Notes: a model not told the origin generated them from the sequence alone. Positions 1 to 7,129 are shown, counted from the first letter of the stretch. The stretch is DNA of 7,836 bases from Lachnospiraceae bacterium UBA1759 (GCA_002315555.1 DCHF01000019.1:1-7836), one strand, 5' to 3'. A program made the numbers and translations.

Positions 1-1351
1 TATCGAAGGTAACTTCGATCTGCGGAACACCGCGGCGTGCCGGCGGAATACCGTCCAGACGGAACTGGCCGAGGGACTTGTTGTCGCGTGCGAACTGACG
101 CTCACCCTGTACAACGTTGATGTCTACTGCGGTCTGGTTGTCAGCTGCGGTAGAGAAGATCTGGCTCTTCTTGGTCGGAATGGTGGTATTTCTCTCGATC
201 AGATGAGTAGCAACACCGCCCAGGGTCTCGATGGAAAGGGTCAACGGGGTGACATCGAGTAAGAGGATGTCGCCGGTACCTGCTTCACCGGAGAGCTTAC
301 CGCCCTGGATGGAAGCACCGATTGCTACACATTCATCCGGGTTCAGGCTCTTGGACGGCTCATGACCGGTCAGTGCGCGAACCTTGTCCTGTGCGGAGAT
401 CATACGGGTGGAACCGCCTACCAGAAGGACCTTGGAAAGCTCGGATGCGGAAATACCTGCATCACGGAGAGCGTTCTGGACCGGAATTGCGGTTCTTTCG
501 ATCAGGTCGCGGGTCAGGTCGTCAAATTTCGCGCGGGTCAGGTTCATATCAAGATGCTTCGGGCCTTCAGCAGTCGCGGTGATGAAGGGCAGGTTGATAT
601 TCGTGGTCGTAGCGGTGGAAAGCTCCTTCTTTGCCTTCTCTGCCGCTTCCTTTAAGCGCTGCAGCGCCATCTTATCGGTGGAAAGGTCTACACCTTCCGC
701 CTTCTTGAATTCATCGATCATCCAACGGGTGATCTTCTCATCGAAGTCATCGCCGCCCAGACGGGTATCGCCGTTTGTTGCCAGTACTTCGATGACACCG
801 TCACCGATCTCGATGATGGAAACATCGAAGGTACCGCCGCCCAGGTCGTATACCATGATCTTCTGATCGCTTTCATTGTCCAGGCCGTAAGCCAGTGCAG
901 CTGCGGTCGGCTCGTTGATGATACGCTTTACATCAAGACCTGCGATGCGGCCCGCATCCTTGGTTGCCTGACGCTGTGCGTCGTTGAAATATGCCGGAAC
1001 AGTGATGACTGCTTCGGTAACGGTCTCGCCGAGGTAATTCTCTGCATCCTTCTTCAGCTTCTGAAGGATCATCGCGGAGATTTCCTGCGGAGTATAATTC
1101 TTGCCGTCGATGCTTGCTTTATAATCCGTGCCCATATGTCTCTTGATGGAGGAAATGGTTCTGTCGGCATTCGTAACTGCCTGACGCTTTGCCGGTTCAC
1201 CGACCAGACGCTCGCCGTTCTTCGTAAATGCAACAACAGACGGAGTCGTACGGCTGCCTTCCAGGCTTGCGATAACGACCGGCTGGCCGCCTTCCATAAC
1301 GGATACACATGAGTTTGTAGTACCTAAGTCAATACCAATGATCTTTCCCAT
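1..1351 (-). CDS. dnaK: Molecular chaperone DnaK (Hsp70), 3' end cut by window edge
   Basis: Hsp70 ATPase that binds and releases unfolded polypeptides in the cytoplasm together with DnaJ and GrpE. I translated 450 residues with no stop before the window edge. Visible motifs are the phosphate-1 loop IGIDLGTTNSC (residues 5-15), Lys70 matching the catalytic lysine of E. coli DnaK, DLGGGTFD (169-176) with Thr174 matching E. coli Thr199, the third Hsp70 signature VLLVGGSTR (308-316), and the interdomain linker LLLDV (363-367). The nucleotide-binding domain is complete and about 80 residues of the substrate-binding beta domain are present; the helical lid lies outside. Between Lys70 and the segment near residue 85 the protein lacks about 25 residues present in Gram-negative DnaK, a known Gram-positive signature. 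ATG at 1349-1351 is preceded by AAAGGAG (1363-1369) with a rather long 11-nt spacer. It follows grpE by 25 nt with no terminator, so it is the third gene of the hrcA operon; dnaJ may follow off the edge. Confidence 0.98.
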   Translation of the reverse strand, partial: MGKIIGIDLGTTNSCVSVMEGGQPVVIASLEGSRTTPSVVAFTKNGERLVGEPAKRQAVTNADRTISSIKRHMGTDYKASIDGKNYTPQEISAMILQKLKKDAENYLGETVTEAVITVPAYFNDAQRQATKDAGRIAGLDVKRIINEPTAAALAYGLDNESDQKIMVYDLGGGTFDVSIIEIGDGVIEVLATNGDTRLGGDDFDEKITRWMIDEFKKAEGVDLSTDKMALQRLKEAAEKAKKELSTATTTNINLPFITATAEGPKHLDMNLTRAKFDDLTRDLIERTAIPVQNALRDAGISASELSKVLLVGGSTRMISAQDKVRALTGHEPSKSLNPDECVAIGASIQGGKLSGEAGTGDILLLDVTPLTLSIETLGGVATHLIERNTTIPTKKSQIFSTAADNQTAVDINVVQGERQFARDNKSLGQFRLDGIPPARRGVPQIEVTFD

Positions 1352-1376
1352 AATTATTATATCTCCTTTACTGAAA

Positions 1377-2024
1377 TTACATAACCACGCTCACCATGGA
1401 GTGCCGTACAACGGTCCCCTTGTAGGTGTAGCCTTTTTGCAGTTCCTGCGCGACGGTACCGGATTCCAGTTCGTCGTTTTCCACCTGCATTACTGCGTTG
1501 TGCAGGTTCGGGTCAAATTCCTTGCCGGCTGCATCGATGGGTTCCACACCCAGATCGGTGAGCATCTTGACCGTTTGCTTATATATCATATCCATACCGG
1601 TGTAGGTCGGCGTTTCACGCTCCTCCGCCGGAACGGCTGCAAGGCCTCTCTCAAAATTGTCTACGACCGGCAGAAGCTTCTCCACGGTCTTTGACACGCC
1701 CATATCGTACATAGCGGCTTTTTCCTTCTCCGTACGCTTGCGGTAGTTATCGAACTCCGCCATCAGGCGCTTATACTGATCGGTCAGCGCTTCGATTTTT
1801 TCGTCACGCTCATCCTTTTTCTTCTCCTTCTTTTTGAAGAAGGACTTCTTTTCCTTCTCAGGCTGATCTTCGGATCCATCGTCCTCGATGTCCAGCTCCT
1901 CCTCCGCGTCTTCCACGGTGCCTTCGACCTTTTCTTCGGTCTCGACCGCTTCTTCCGTTTCCGGTGTCACATTTTCATCGGCTTCTCCGGTGACATCCTG
2001 TTTGATCTCTTCGTTCTCTGCCAA
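1377..2024 (-). CDS. grpE: Nucleotide exchange factor GrpE, TTG start
   Basis: Cochaperone that releases ADP from DnaK and resets its cycle; it acts as a dimer in the cytoplasm. The protein is 215 residues, within the usual range for Firmicutes. Residues 1-57 are strongly acidic and probably disordered. Residues 57-76 are lysine-rich, leading into the long dimerisation helix (about 76-125, containing AEFDNYRKRTEKEK). The C-terminal beta-domain carries the GrpE signature, including EFDPNLHNAVMQ (169-180) and KGTVVRHSMVSV (202-213). The start codon is TTG (2022-2024). It is supported by a GGAGGGA Shine-Dalgarno 6 nt upstream and by the lack of any in-frame Met before residue 88, which would remove much of the helix. 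The gene begins 21 nt after the hrcA stop and ends 25 nt before dnaK, so all three are probably on one transcript controlled by HrcA/CIRCE. Confidence 0.97.
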   Translation of the reverse strand: MAENEEIKQDVTGEADENVTPETEEAVETEEKVEGTVEDAEEELDIEDDGSEDQPEKEKKSFFKKKEKKKDERDEKIEALTDQYKRLMAEFDNYRKRTEKEKAAMYDMGVSKTVEKLLPVVDNFERGLAAVPAEERETPTYTGMDMIYKQTVKMLTDLGVEPIDAAGKEFDPNLHNAVMQVENDELESGTVAQELQKGYTYKGTVVRHSMVSVVM

Positions 2025-2030
2025 GGTTAT

Positions 2031-2037
2031 TCCCTCC
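2031..2037 (-). promoter_or_regulatory. Ribosome binding site fixing the TTG start of grpE
   Basis: On the minus strand this reads GGAGGGA, close to the anti-Shine-Dalgarno complement, and lies 6 nt before the TTG at 2022-2024. It sits in the 21-nt gap after the hrcA stop codon. The strong site plausibly offsets the weaker TTG initiator and is the main evidence for the chosen start. Confidence 0.85.
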
Positions 2038-2045
2038 GTTTATTT

Positions 2046-3089
2046 CTATTCATTCTTTTCTTCTTCATTGTGATAGATCTGATCCAGCTGCTGCATCAGC
2101 GTCTTCAGCGTGCCGACAACGTGATCGTAGTCCATACGCTTTGGTCCGATGATGCCGATGGTACCGCGCAGTCCCTTTCCGAGCTCGTAGCTGGCCGTGA
2201 CGACCGAGCAGTCGCGCATGGCCTGGATCTGAGATTCCTTGCCGATGTACACCTGGATGTCCGAATCGCCGGTACGGTGTTCGGAAAGCGCATCCATCAG
2301 CTCGTTCTTTTCTTCAAAACTCGTCAGAATCTCGCTCGCCATAGAGCTTTCCGTGAGTTCCGGATACTTGAAGATGTTCGTGGTACCGGAGGTGTAGACC
2401 TCAGGCTGTTCGTCGATGGTGGAGGAAATGGCATCGGCCACGGCTTCCAGTGCCGTACCGACGATGCCGCTGTAATCTCCGGCCTGCTCCTTCAGCGTGC
2501 GTATCAATGAAAGCGTGATCTCATCCAGGGATTTCCCCTGCAGCGCGGAGTTTAAAAGCACATTGAGCTTTAAGATCTCCTCGTCCGATACGGTGACGTC
2601 CACCGGGATCAGCTTGTTCCGGATCGTGTTGCTTTCCGAAACGATGACCGCTACCAAATTCTTGGAATCGACTCTCGATAACTGGATCAGCTTTAACGCG
2701 TTTTCGGAATAGCGGGGGCCCGAGATCATGGTCGTGTAGTTCGTGTTTGCCGCCAGCATCTTGGCCATGCCCTTCAGCATGTTTTCCACGCGGCCCATGC
2801 GGTCACTGACGAACTGCTTGATGTCCAGGATCTCTTTCTCCTTCTCTTCCATCAAACGGTCGACGTAAAGGCGGTATCCCTGGTCCGTCGGAATGCGGCC
2901 TGCGGAGGTATGCGGCTGAACAAGATATCCCAGCTCCTCGAGGTCGGCCATTTCGTTGCGGATCGTTGCGGAACTGACACTTAAGCCATCGATCTTGGAG
3001 ATCGTACGTGAACCAACGGGCTCACCGGTCTCAAGATAGGTCTTGACCACAGCTTTCAGGATCAACATTTTTCGGTTATCCAGTTCCAT
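2046..3089 (-). CDS. hrcA: Heat-inducible transcription repressor HrcA
   Basis: Repressor of class I heat-shock genes. It binds CIRCE operators, and in the known model its activity depends on GroEL, which links derepression to unfolded-protein load. At 347 residues it has the usual family length. The N-terminal winged helix spans about residues 5-75: VGSRTISKI (25-33), the recognition helix SSATIRNEM (39-47), and the wing region GYLVQPHTSAGRIPTDQGYR (54-73). The rest matches the GAF-like and dimerisation part of the family, including IRTLKEQAGDYSGIVG and the conserved C-terminal stretch GKGLRGTIGIIGPKRMDYDHV. ATG at 3087-3089 has AAAGGAG at 3097-3103 with a 7-nt spacer. The gene is first in hrcA-grpE-dnaK and lies just downstream of two CIRCE copies, so it should regulate itself. 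The stop is TAG (2046-2048), 21 nt before grpE. Confidence 0.98.
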   Translation of the reverse strand: MELDNRKMLILKAVVKTYLETGEPVGSRTISKIDGLSVSSATIRNEMADLEELGYLVQPHTSAGRIPTDQGYRLYVDRLMEEKEKEILDIKQFVSDRMGRVENMLKGMAKMLAANTNYTTMISGPRYSENALKLIQLSRVDSKNLVAVIVSESNTIRNKLIPVDVTVSDEEILKLNVLLNSALQGKSLDEITLSLIRTLKEQAGDYSGIVGTALEAVADAISSTIDEQPEVYTSGTTNIFKYPELTESSMASEILTSFEEKNELMDALSEHRTGDSDIQVYIGKESQIQAMRDCSVVTASYELGKGLRGTIGIIGPKRMDYDHVVGTLKTLMQQLDQIYHNEEEKNE

Positions 3090-3110
3090 CGATACGCTCC
3101 TTTCCGTCTG

Positions 3111-3137
3111 TTAGCACTCAATCTACTCGGTTGCTAA
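3111..3137 (-). promoter_or_regulatory. CIRCE operator, promoter-distal copy (in hrcA leader)
   Basis: Read on the minus strand this is TTAGCAACC-N9-GAGTGCTAA, against the consensus TTAGCACTC-N9-GAGTGCTAA. The gene-proximal arm is perfect, the other arm has two mismatches, and the 9-nt spacer is exact. It lies 21-47 bp upstream of the hrcA ATG, starting about 5 nt downstream of the predicted transcription start. It would therefore be part of the mRNA leader as well as a DNA operator for HrcA. In other Firmicutes CIRCE in a leader also affects mRNA stability; that role here is inference. Confidence 0.93.
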
Positions 3138-3148
3138 CTTACACGTAT

Positions 3149-3177
3149 AAGATACCGCAAGCACTCTCCGATGTCAA
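3149..3177 (-). promoter_or_regulatory. Sigma-A type promoter of hrcA-grpE-dnaK
   Basis: On the minus strand a perfect -35 box TTGACA (3172-3177) is followed by a 17-bp spacer and a -10 box TATCTT (3149-3154; four of six consensus positions). Transcription should start near 3142, giving a leader of roughly 50 nt. The -35 box lies inside the upstream CIRCE, and the predicted start is just before the downstream CIRCE, so HrcA bound at either site would block RNA polymerase. The -35 box also overlaps the stop codon of the preceding gene. Confidence 0.85.
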
Positions 3178-3184
3178 GTGCTAA
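3158..3184 (-). promoter_or_regulatory. CIRCE operator, promoter-proximal copy overlapping the -35 box
   Basis: Read on the minus strand this is TTAGCACTT-N9-GAGTGCTTG: one mismatch in the first arm, two in the second, and an exact 9-nt spacer. It covers the TTGACA -35 box and part of the promoter spacer. Its first arm also encodes the last residues (from the Q-I-S-T end) and overlaps the TGA stop of the 509-residue gene. Its centre is 47 bp from the centre of the other CIRCE, so the two may be bound together by HrcA dimers; that is inference. Confidence 0.88.
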
Positions 3185-4703
3185 TTTGTGAAACAATTGT
3201 GAAGGAAACCCTTGAAAAACAATAAATCGTGCCGTAGCTCCAGTTCCAATCGCTGCCGAGCGAACGGTCAAAGGTCAGCAGGTACTCCTCCGTCCGAGTG
3301 CCCTTTTTCAGGGTGATCACATTGCCCCATCCGCGAAATCCGCCATCCGGAAAATCAAAGGTCAGCGGATGGTATGCGCTAAACAAACCATCCTCATCGG
3401 TCTGAACAGCGCCGTTTTCGGCGATCGCATACTCCCGGTAGTCGGACGTCACATCGAAATTTGCGCCCATGGTCAGCGTCAAAAGACGGCTGCCCTCTGT
3501 GTTTTCCTTAAAACTGAGCGTTCCGCCGGTGGCCTCTCCGTCCTTTGTCCGGCCGATGTACCGGTACCCGTCAAAGGTCCGCCCGCTTTCAAATACATAA
3601 TACCGGTAGCCCGCGTTTTCCATCAGACGGCAAATGCACAGGTACCATTTCCCGGTCGCTTCATCATAAATGAAGTCCGGGTCCTCGTCGCCCCGTTTGG
3701 GTGAAAAGCGTGTTTCCTCCGCCTTCATGAGATCGATGTCCACGACATTCACGCCGTAACGAACGTCGCCGTCAAACTCCGCATGGCCGATGATGTGATC
3801 ATGGCTGAAGGAACAGACAAAAAGGTTCCATTTCCCGGTCCGGCGGTTCTTTTTAAGGGAAGTCGCCACATCGTGCTGCCAATGGCCGTCTCCCGCATCG
3901 AAAAAGATCGCGCCGGTAAGGTCGAATTCCATCGTCCCGGGAATCCAGGAAAAGACCGCCTGGTACGCGCCCTCCTGCATGCGTGCGGAAAACGTGATGA
4001 AGACGCGGCCGTTTTCGATCAGGACATCGCCGTTTTCATAGCGGACCGCGCGAAGATCGGCCTGGGAGATTCCGCAATCCATATAGGAAGAAACGGCGCG
4101 GATCGCATCAACGATGCCCGCTTCCGCCGTTACCGCCACGTAGGACCGTGAGAATACGGCTTCTTTCGTGATATCCGAAAAGCCGGTGTCAAAAGTCACA
4201 ATATAACGGATGCGGCCGTTTTCTTTAACATAAATATCCAGGAAGGATGTGCGCGCGGTAACGATGACGGTGACTGCTTCGCCTGATATGGAAAATTCGG
4301 CTGTGTCCTCATCTTCCGGAAGTATCACCGCGTCCTTTTCCGAAACGTTTCCGGACAAAACCACAGAGTTCTTTACTCTCTCAACATTGCAATACGCCCG
4401 GCAGGTGCCTCCCTCCGCCCGGAACTTAAGCAAAGCCTCTCCCTCCGGTGTGACAAACACAAACCCGCATTCAGATTTCTCCGCTTCAAAGGTCATCTCA
4501 TACGACGCATAGGGGAAATAACGCGTAAAACAGCGGGTTTCCGCGTTTGTTTTTACCCCCTGAAAAAGTGTCGCATCATCCAGTCCTGGATACGCATTTC
4601 CGCGTTTTCCGGCCTCAAAAGGCTTGGAAAAGCTCATTTCCGCAAGCATCAGTTTTTTGTTTTTATAGAAATTTACCGAAAACAGGCGTTCATAGTCGTA
4701 CAT
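3174..4703 (-). CDS. Uncharacterised 509-aa protein, possible glycosidase-type beta-propeller
   Basis: Function not recognised. There is no signal peptide or membrane segment, so it is probably cytoplasmic. Residues about 65-175 alternate short hydrophobic and polar strands (for example SYEMTFEAE, CGFVFVTPEG, FLDIYVKENG), which suggests a beta-sandwich. Residues about 215-509 have repeated strand motifs typical of five-bladed propellers of the GH43/GH32 type: TGKWNLFVCSF (289-299) and TGKWYLCICRL (350-360) are near-repeats one blade apart, with acidic DEDPDFIYD (339-347) just before the second. LLTFDR and WSYGTIYCF near the end resemble a closing blade. Catalytic acidic residues cannot be assigned with confidence, so it may bind sugar rather than cleave it. 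ATG at 4701-4703 has an excellent AAGAGGAGGT Shine-Dalgarno (4711-4720) with a 7-nt spacer. The start lies just after a terminator and the TGA stop lies inside the CIRCE upstream of hrcA. It is certainly a good ORF; the fold is an inference and the substrate unknown. Confidence 0.85.
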   Translation of the reverse strand: MYDYERLFSVNFYKNKKLMLAEMSFSKPFEAGKRGNAYPGLDDATLFQGVKTNAETRCFTRYFPYASYEMTFEAEKSECGFVFVTPEGEALLKFRAEGGTCRAYCNVERVKNSVVLSGNVSEKDAVILPEDEDTAEFSISGEAVTVIVTARTSFLDIYVKENGRIRYIVTFDTGFSDITKEAVFSRSYVAVTAEAGIVDAIRAVSSYMDCGISQADLRAVRYENGDVLIENGRVFITFSARMQEGAYQAVFSWIPGTMEFDLTGAIFFDAGDGHWQHDVATSLKKNRRTGKWNLFVCSFSHDHIIGHAEFDGDVRYGVNVVDIDLMKAEETRFSPKRGDEDPDFIYDEATGKWYLCICRLMENAGYRYYVFESGRTFDGYRYIGRTKDGEATGGTLSFKENTEGSRLLTLTMGANFDVTSDYREYAIAENGAVQTDEDGLFSAYHPLTFDFPDGGFRGWGNVITLKKGTRTEEYLLTFDRSLGSDWNWSYGTIYCFSRVSFTIVSQIST

Positions 4704-4725
4704 ACAGGCGACCTCCTCTTACATC

Positions 4726-4753
4726 AAAAAGCCCCGCTCTAGGGGCGGGGCTT
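4726..4753 (-). terminator. Intrinsic terminator after the Na/Pi transporter gene
   Basis: On the minus strand a 9-bp perfect stem AAGCCCCGC / GCGGGGCTT (4745-4753 with 4729-4737) closes a 7-nt loop and runs into TTTTT (4726-4730), with the last two stem bases part of the T tract. It begins 8 nt after the transporter stop codon. No T run follows on the plus strand, so it acts leftward only. The next gene's Shine-Dalgarno begins only 5 nt past the T tract. Confidence 0.9.
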
Positions 4754-4761
4754 AAACTCAA

Positions 4762-6444
4762 TTACTTCAGTGCGATCTTTCCGGTGATCTTTGCGACCTT
4801 CTCATCGTTTCTCGTCTCACTCAGTGAGAATGCGATGTTGATGGAGTGGTCCGCGATACGTTCCAGTGCGGATACCGCATCATTGAAATAGATACCGGCT
4901 TCCGCAGTGCAGAGGCCTTCGTTCAGACGTTTAATGTGCTGTGCCTGAAGGGTCTTTTCCATTTCATCGACCTCTTCCTCCAGCTGCGAGATCTCTTCCA
5001 TATGCGTATCATCATGTTCACCGAACATTTCAAGCGCTTCGTCCATCATCTTGTTGATCTTCTCGACCATGATCTTCAGTTCGTTAACGCTCTCTTCGGA
5101 GAATGTGATGTTGTTTTCCGCAAGCTGGATGCAGGCTTCACGCATGTTGTCCGCATAGTCGCCGATACGCTCGATATCGGATACCACATGGAAATAACCG
5201 GCAATGCGGTTCTGGTCACCGAGCGGAAGGGTGTTCTGGTTGATCTTGACCAGATAATCACTGATCTTCACGTTTAGGAAGTCCACATAAAGCTCATTGT
5301 CCGCAACGGCCTTAACTTTATCGGCATCGGAAACATACAGGCATTCCATTGCCAGATTCAGGTTGTCCATTGCCATGTGCGCCATACGGTAGATCTCCTG
5401 GACCGCCAGATAAATAGCAATGGCCGGATTCGGGAAATCATTGCCGCCGATGAACCTCGTCACATACTGGCCGTCATTGGCCTCCTCGTCATCCCCCGGT
5501 ACAAGTACATAGGTCAGCTTGATGATCAGGTTCATGAGCGGATAGAAAACGATGACGGTAAATACCTTAAAGGTAAAGTGCGCGATAGCGATGTTACGGC
5601 CGAGTGCACCGGAATCGTTGCCGCCGCCCGCGATGAAACGGACGATCTGCTCGATGTAATTTCCGAACAGGACCAACAGGATAAACATGAAGATCGTGGA
5701 GAATACATTGAACAGGAAGTGGATCAGCGATGCTCTCTTCGCATTCTTGGAACCGTTCATGGAAGCAAGCAGCGCGGAGGTGCAGGCACCGATGTTGCAA
5801 CCCAGAATTACATACATACAAATGTGCAGATCCACCAGTCCCTGAGATGCCATGACGACAAGGATAGAGACCGTAACGGAAGAGCTCTGTACGACGGAGG
5901 TGATAACCAGACCGAGGATAACAGCCAGGAACGGGTTCGTGAAATGCGCGAACAGATCGATGACCGCCTGCATTTCTCTCAACTGACCCATTGCGCCGGA
6001 CATCGTGCTGATGCCGAGGAACAGAAGACCGAAGCCCAGAACGATGTCACCGGACTTTCTTGCCATCGGCTTCTTGATGTAGTTTGCCATGAATGCGCCG
6101 ATGAATACGAAGATCGGTGCGACGGCACTCAGCTTGAACGCAACGAGAAGTGCGGTAACCGTAGTACCGATGTTGGCACCGAGGATGATACCGCTCGCTT
6201 CGACCAGCGTCATCAGTCCGGAATTTACGAAACTGACGACCATGACCGTTGCCGCGCTTGAGGACTGGATGACGGCTGTAAAGAACAGGCCGACGATCAG
6301 GCCGAGAAATTTATTCTTCGTAAAGGTCTTTAAGATGTCACGAAGCTTGTTGCCGGCTACGCGCTCGATACCGCGGCTCATGAGGTTCATACCGTAGATG
6401 AACAGACCCAGACCGCCGATCAGCGTGATCACGATTGTAACCAT
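4762..6444 (-). CDS. Na/Pi-cotransporter family protein with C-terminal PhoU-like domain
   Basis: Predicted inner-membrane sodium-dependent phosphate (or other anion) transporter, 560 residues, typical for the bacterial NptA/YjbB-type fusion. Two inverted-repeat transporter modules are visible, each with the family hallmark: QSSSA (60-64) followed by GANIGTTVTALL (89-100), and QSSSV (186-190) followed by GCNIGACTSALL (215-226). About eight or nine hydrophobic segments lie between residues 1 and 315. A soluble helical domain follows (about 340-545) with two PhoU-type motifs, ERIGDYADN (425-433) and ERIADHSINIA (528-538), which in PhoU carry metal-binding acidic residues. ATG at 6442-6444 has AAAGGAG 6 nt upstream. 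It starts 24 nt after the rex stop with no terminator between, so it is probably transcribed from the rex promoter. A strong terminator follows its TAA. Substrate and direction of transport are not shown by sequence; some family members export phosphate. Confidence 0.93.
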   Translation of the reverse strand: MVTIVITLIGGLGLFIYGMNLMSRGIERVAGNKLRDILKTFTKNKFLGLIVGLFFTAVIQSSSAATVMVVSFVNSGLMTLVEASGIILGANIGTTVTALLVAFKLSAVAPIFVFIGAFMANYIKKPMARKSGDIVLGFGLLFLGISTMSGAMGQLREMQAVIDLFAHFTNPFLAVILGLVITSVVQSSSVTVSILVVMASQGLVDLHICMYVILGCNIGACTSALLASMNGSKNAKRASLIHFLFNVFSTIFMFILLVLFGNYIEQIVRFIAGGGNDSGALGRNIAIAHFTFKVFTVIVFYPLMNLIIKLTYVLVPGDDEEANDGQYVTRFIGGNDFPNPAIAIYLAVQEIYRMAHMAMDNLNLAMECLYVSDADKVKAVADNELYVDFLNVKISDYLVKINQNTLPLGDQNRIAGYFHVVSDIERIGDYADNMREACIQLAENNITFSEESVNELKIMVEKINKMMDEALEMFGEHDDTHMEEISQLEEEVDEMEKTLQAQHIKRLNEGLCTAEAGIYFNDAVSALERIADHSINIAFSLSETRNDEKVAKITGKIALK

Positions 6445-6468
6445 ACGATTCTCCTTTTGAAGAAAACT

Positions 6469-7098
6469 TTACTTTTGGTTCTTGATCCTGTAGGAAAGAC
6501 TCATCAGGCTTTCGGACAGATGTACATTCTCAACACAGACATCGGCGGGCACATCAAGATCCACATGCGCATAATTCCAGATCCCCTTGACGCCGGCCTT
6601 TACCAAACGGTCCGCAACGGGAACAGCCTGCTCCTTCGGGATCGTGATGGTTGCGATATCAACCGGATTGAGCTTGATGTACTCTTCCAGCGTTTCGATG
6701 TCGCGCACGATGATTCCCTGAACTTCGGTCCCGATCTTATCGGGATCCTTATCGAATATCGCCTCGATAAAGAAGCCTCTTTTTCTGTAATTTGCGTAGT
6801 TTGCAATTGCCTGACCAAGGTTTCCCGCACCGATCATGATAATGCGCTTAATGCGGTCCATGCCCATGATCTTGCCGATCTCTTCATAAAGATACAGGAC
6901 CTTATAACCATATCCCTGCTGACCGAAGCCGCCGAAATGATTCAGATCCTGACGGATCTGGGAGGCCGTTACGCCCATGCGTTCGGAAAGCTCCTGTGAA
7001 GAAATGCGTTCCACACCTTCCGTAAGCAGCTCCTCCAGATAACGATAATACCGCGGGAGTCTCTTAATAATTGCACCTGAGATATGTTGCTCGCTCAT
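6469..7098 (-). CDS. rex: Redox-sensing transcriptional repressor Rex
   Basis: Homodimeric repressor that senses the NADH/NAD+ ratio; NADH binding releases it from operators of fermentation and respiration genes. At 209 residues it has the usual length. The N-terminal winged helix (about 5-75) includes ISSQELSERMGVTASQIRQD (32-51) and the Rex-typical NHFGGFGQQGYGY (53-65). The Rossmann domain (about 84-175) has GAGNLG (90-95) for the dinucleotide and acidic FDKDP (115-119) at the end of the second strand, which in this family favours NAD(H) over NADP(H). The C-terminal swapped helix ends the protein (ESLMSLSYRI, 196-205). ATG at 7096-7098 is preceded by AGAGGT (7104-7109), spacer about 5 nt. 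It lies upstream of the Na/Pi transporter and diverges from an ABC-F gene; rex also lies near an ABC-F gene (ydiF) in Bacillus subtilis, which supports the assignment. Confidence 0.97.
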   Translation of the reverse strand: MSEQHISGAIIKRLPRYYRYLEELLTEGVERISSQELSERMGVTASQIRQDLNHFGGFGQQGYGYKVLYLYEEIGKIMGMDRIKRIIMIGAGNLGQAIANYANYRKRGFFIEAIFDKDPDKIGTEVQGIIVRDIETLEEYIKLNPVDIATITIPKEQAVPVADRLVKAGVKGIWNYAHVDLDVPADVCVENVHLSESLMSLSYRIKNQK

Positions 7099-7129
7099 AT
7101 ACTACCTCTTTTCAAATTTAACCACGATA

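Noticed and set aside
384..866. 160-codon open frame on the plus strand opposite dnaK
   Set aside because: Serine-rich antisense shadow of the highly conserved dnaK coding sequence, without a ribosome binding site or domain.
1356..1384. TATAAT on the minus strand just before dnaK as a separate dnaK promoter
   Set aside because: The hexamer is perfect, but the position 17 bp upstream reads TTATGT, a poor -35 box, and transcription would start inside the coding sequence. It is better explained as the AT-rich spacer between ribosome binding site and ATG.
1825..1844. 8-bp inverted repeat with a 4-nt loop inside grpE
   Set aside because: It lies in the lysine-rich coding segment, is followed by purines rather than a T run on the coding strand, and is expected from repeated AAG/GAA codons.
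3186..3203. A standard Rex operator upstream of hrcA
   Set aside because: The TTGTGAA copies are direct repeats; the Rex operator needs an inverted second half (TTCACAA), which is absent.
5377..6261. 294-codon open frame on the plus strand opposite the Na/Pi transporter
   Set aside because: It is very rich in Asp, Arg, His and Gln, has no recognisable domain, and lies antisense to a well-supported membrane protein. It is a shadow caused by the codon bias of the real gene.
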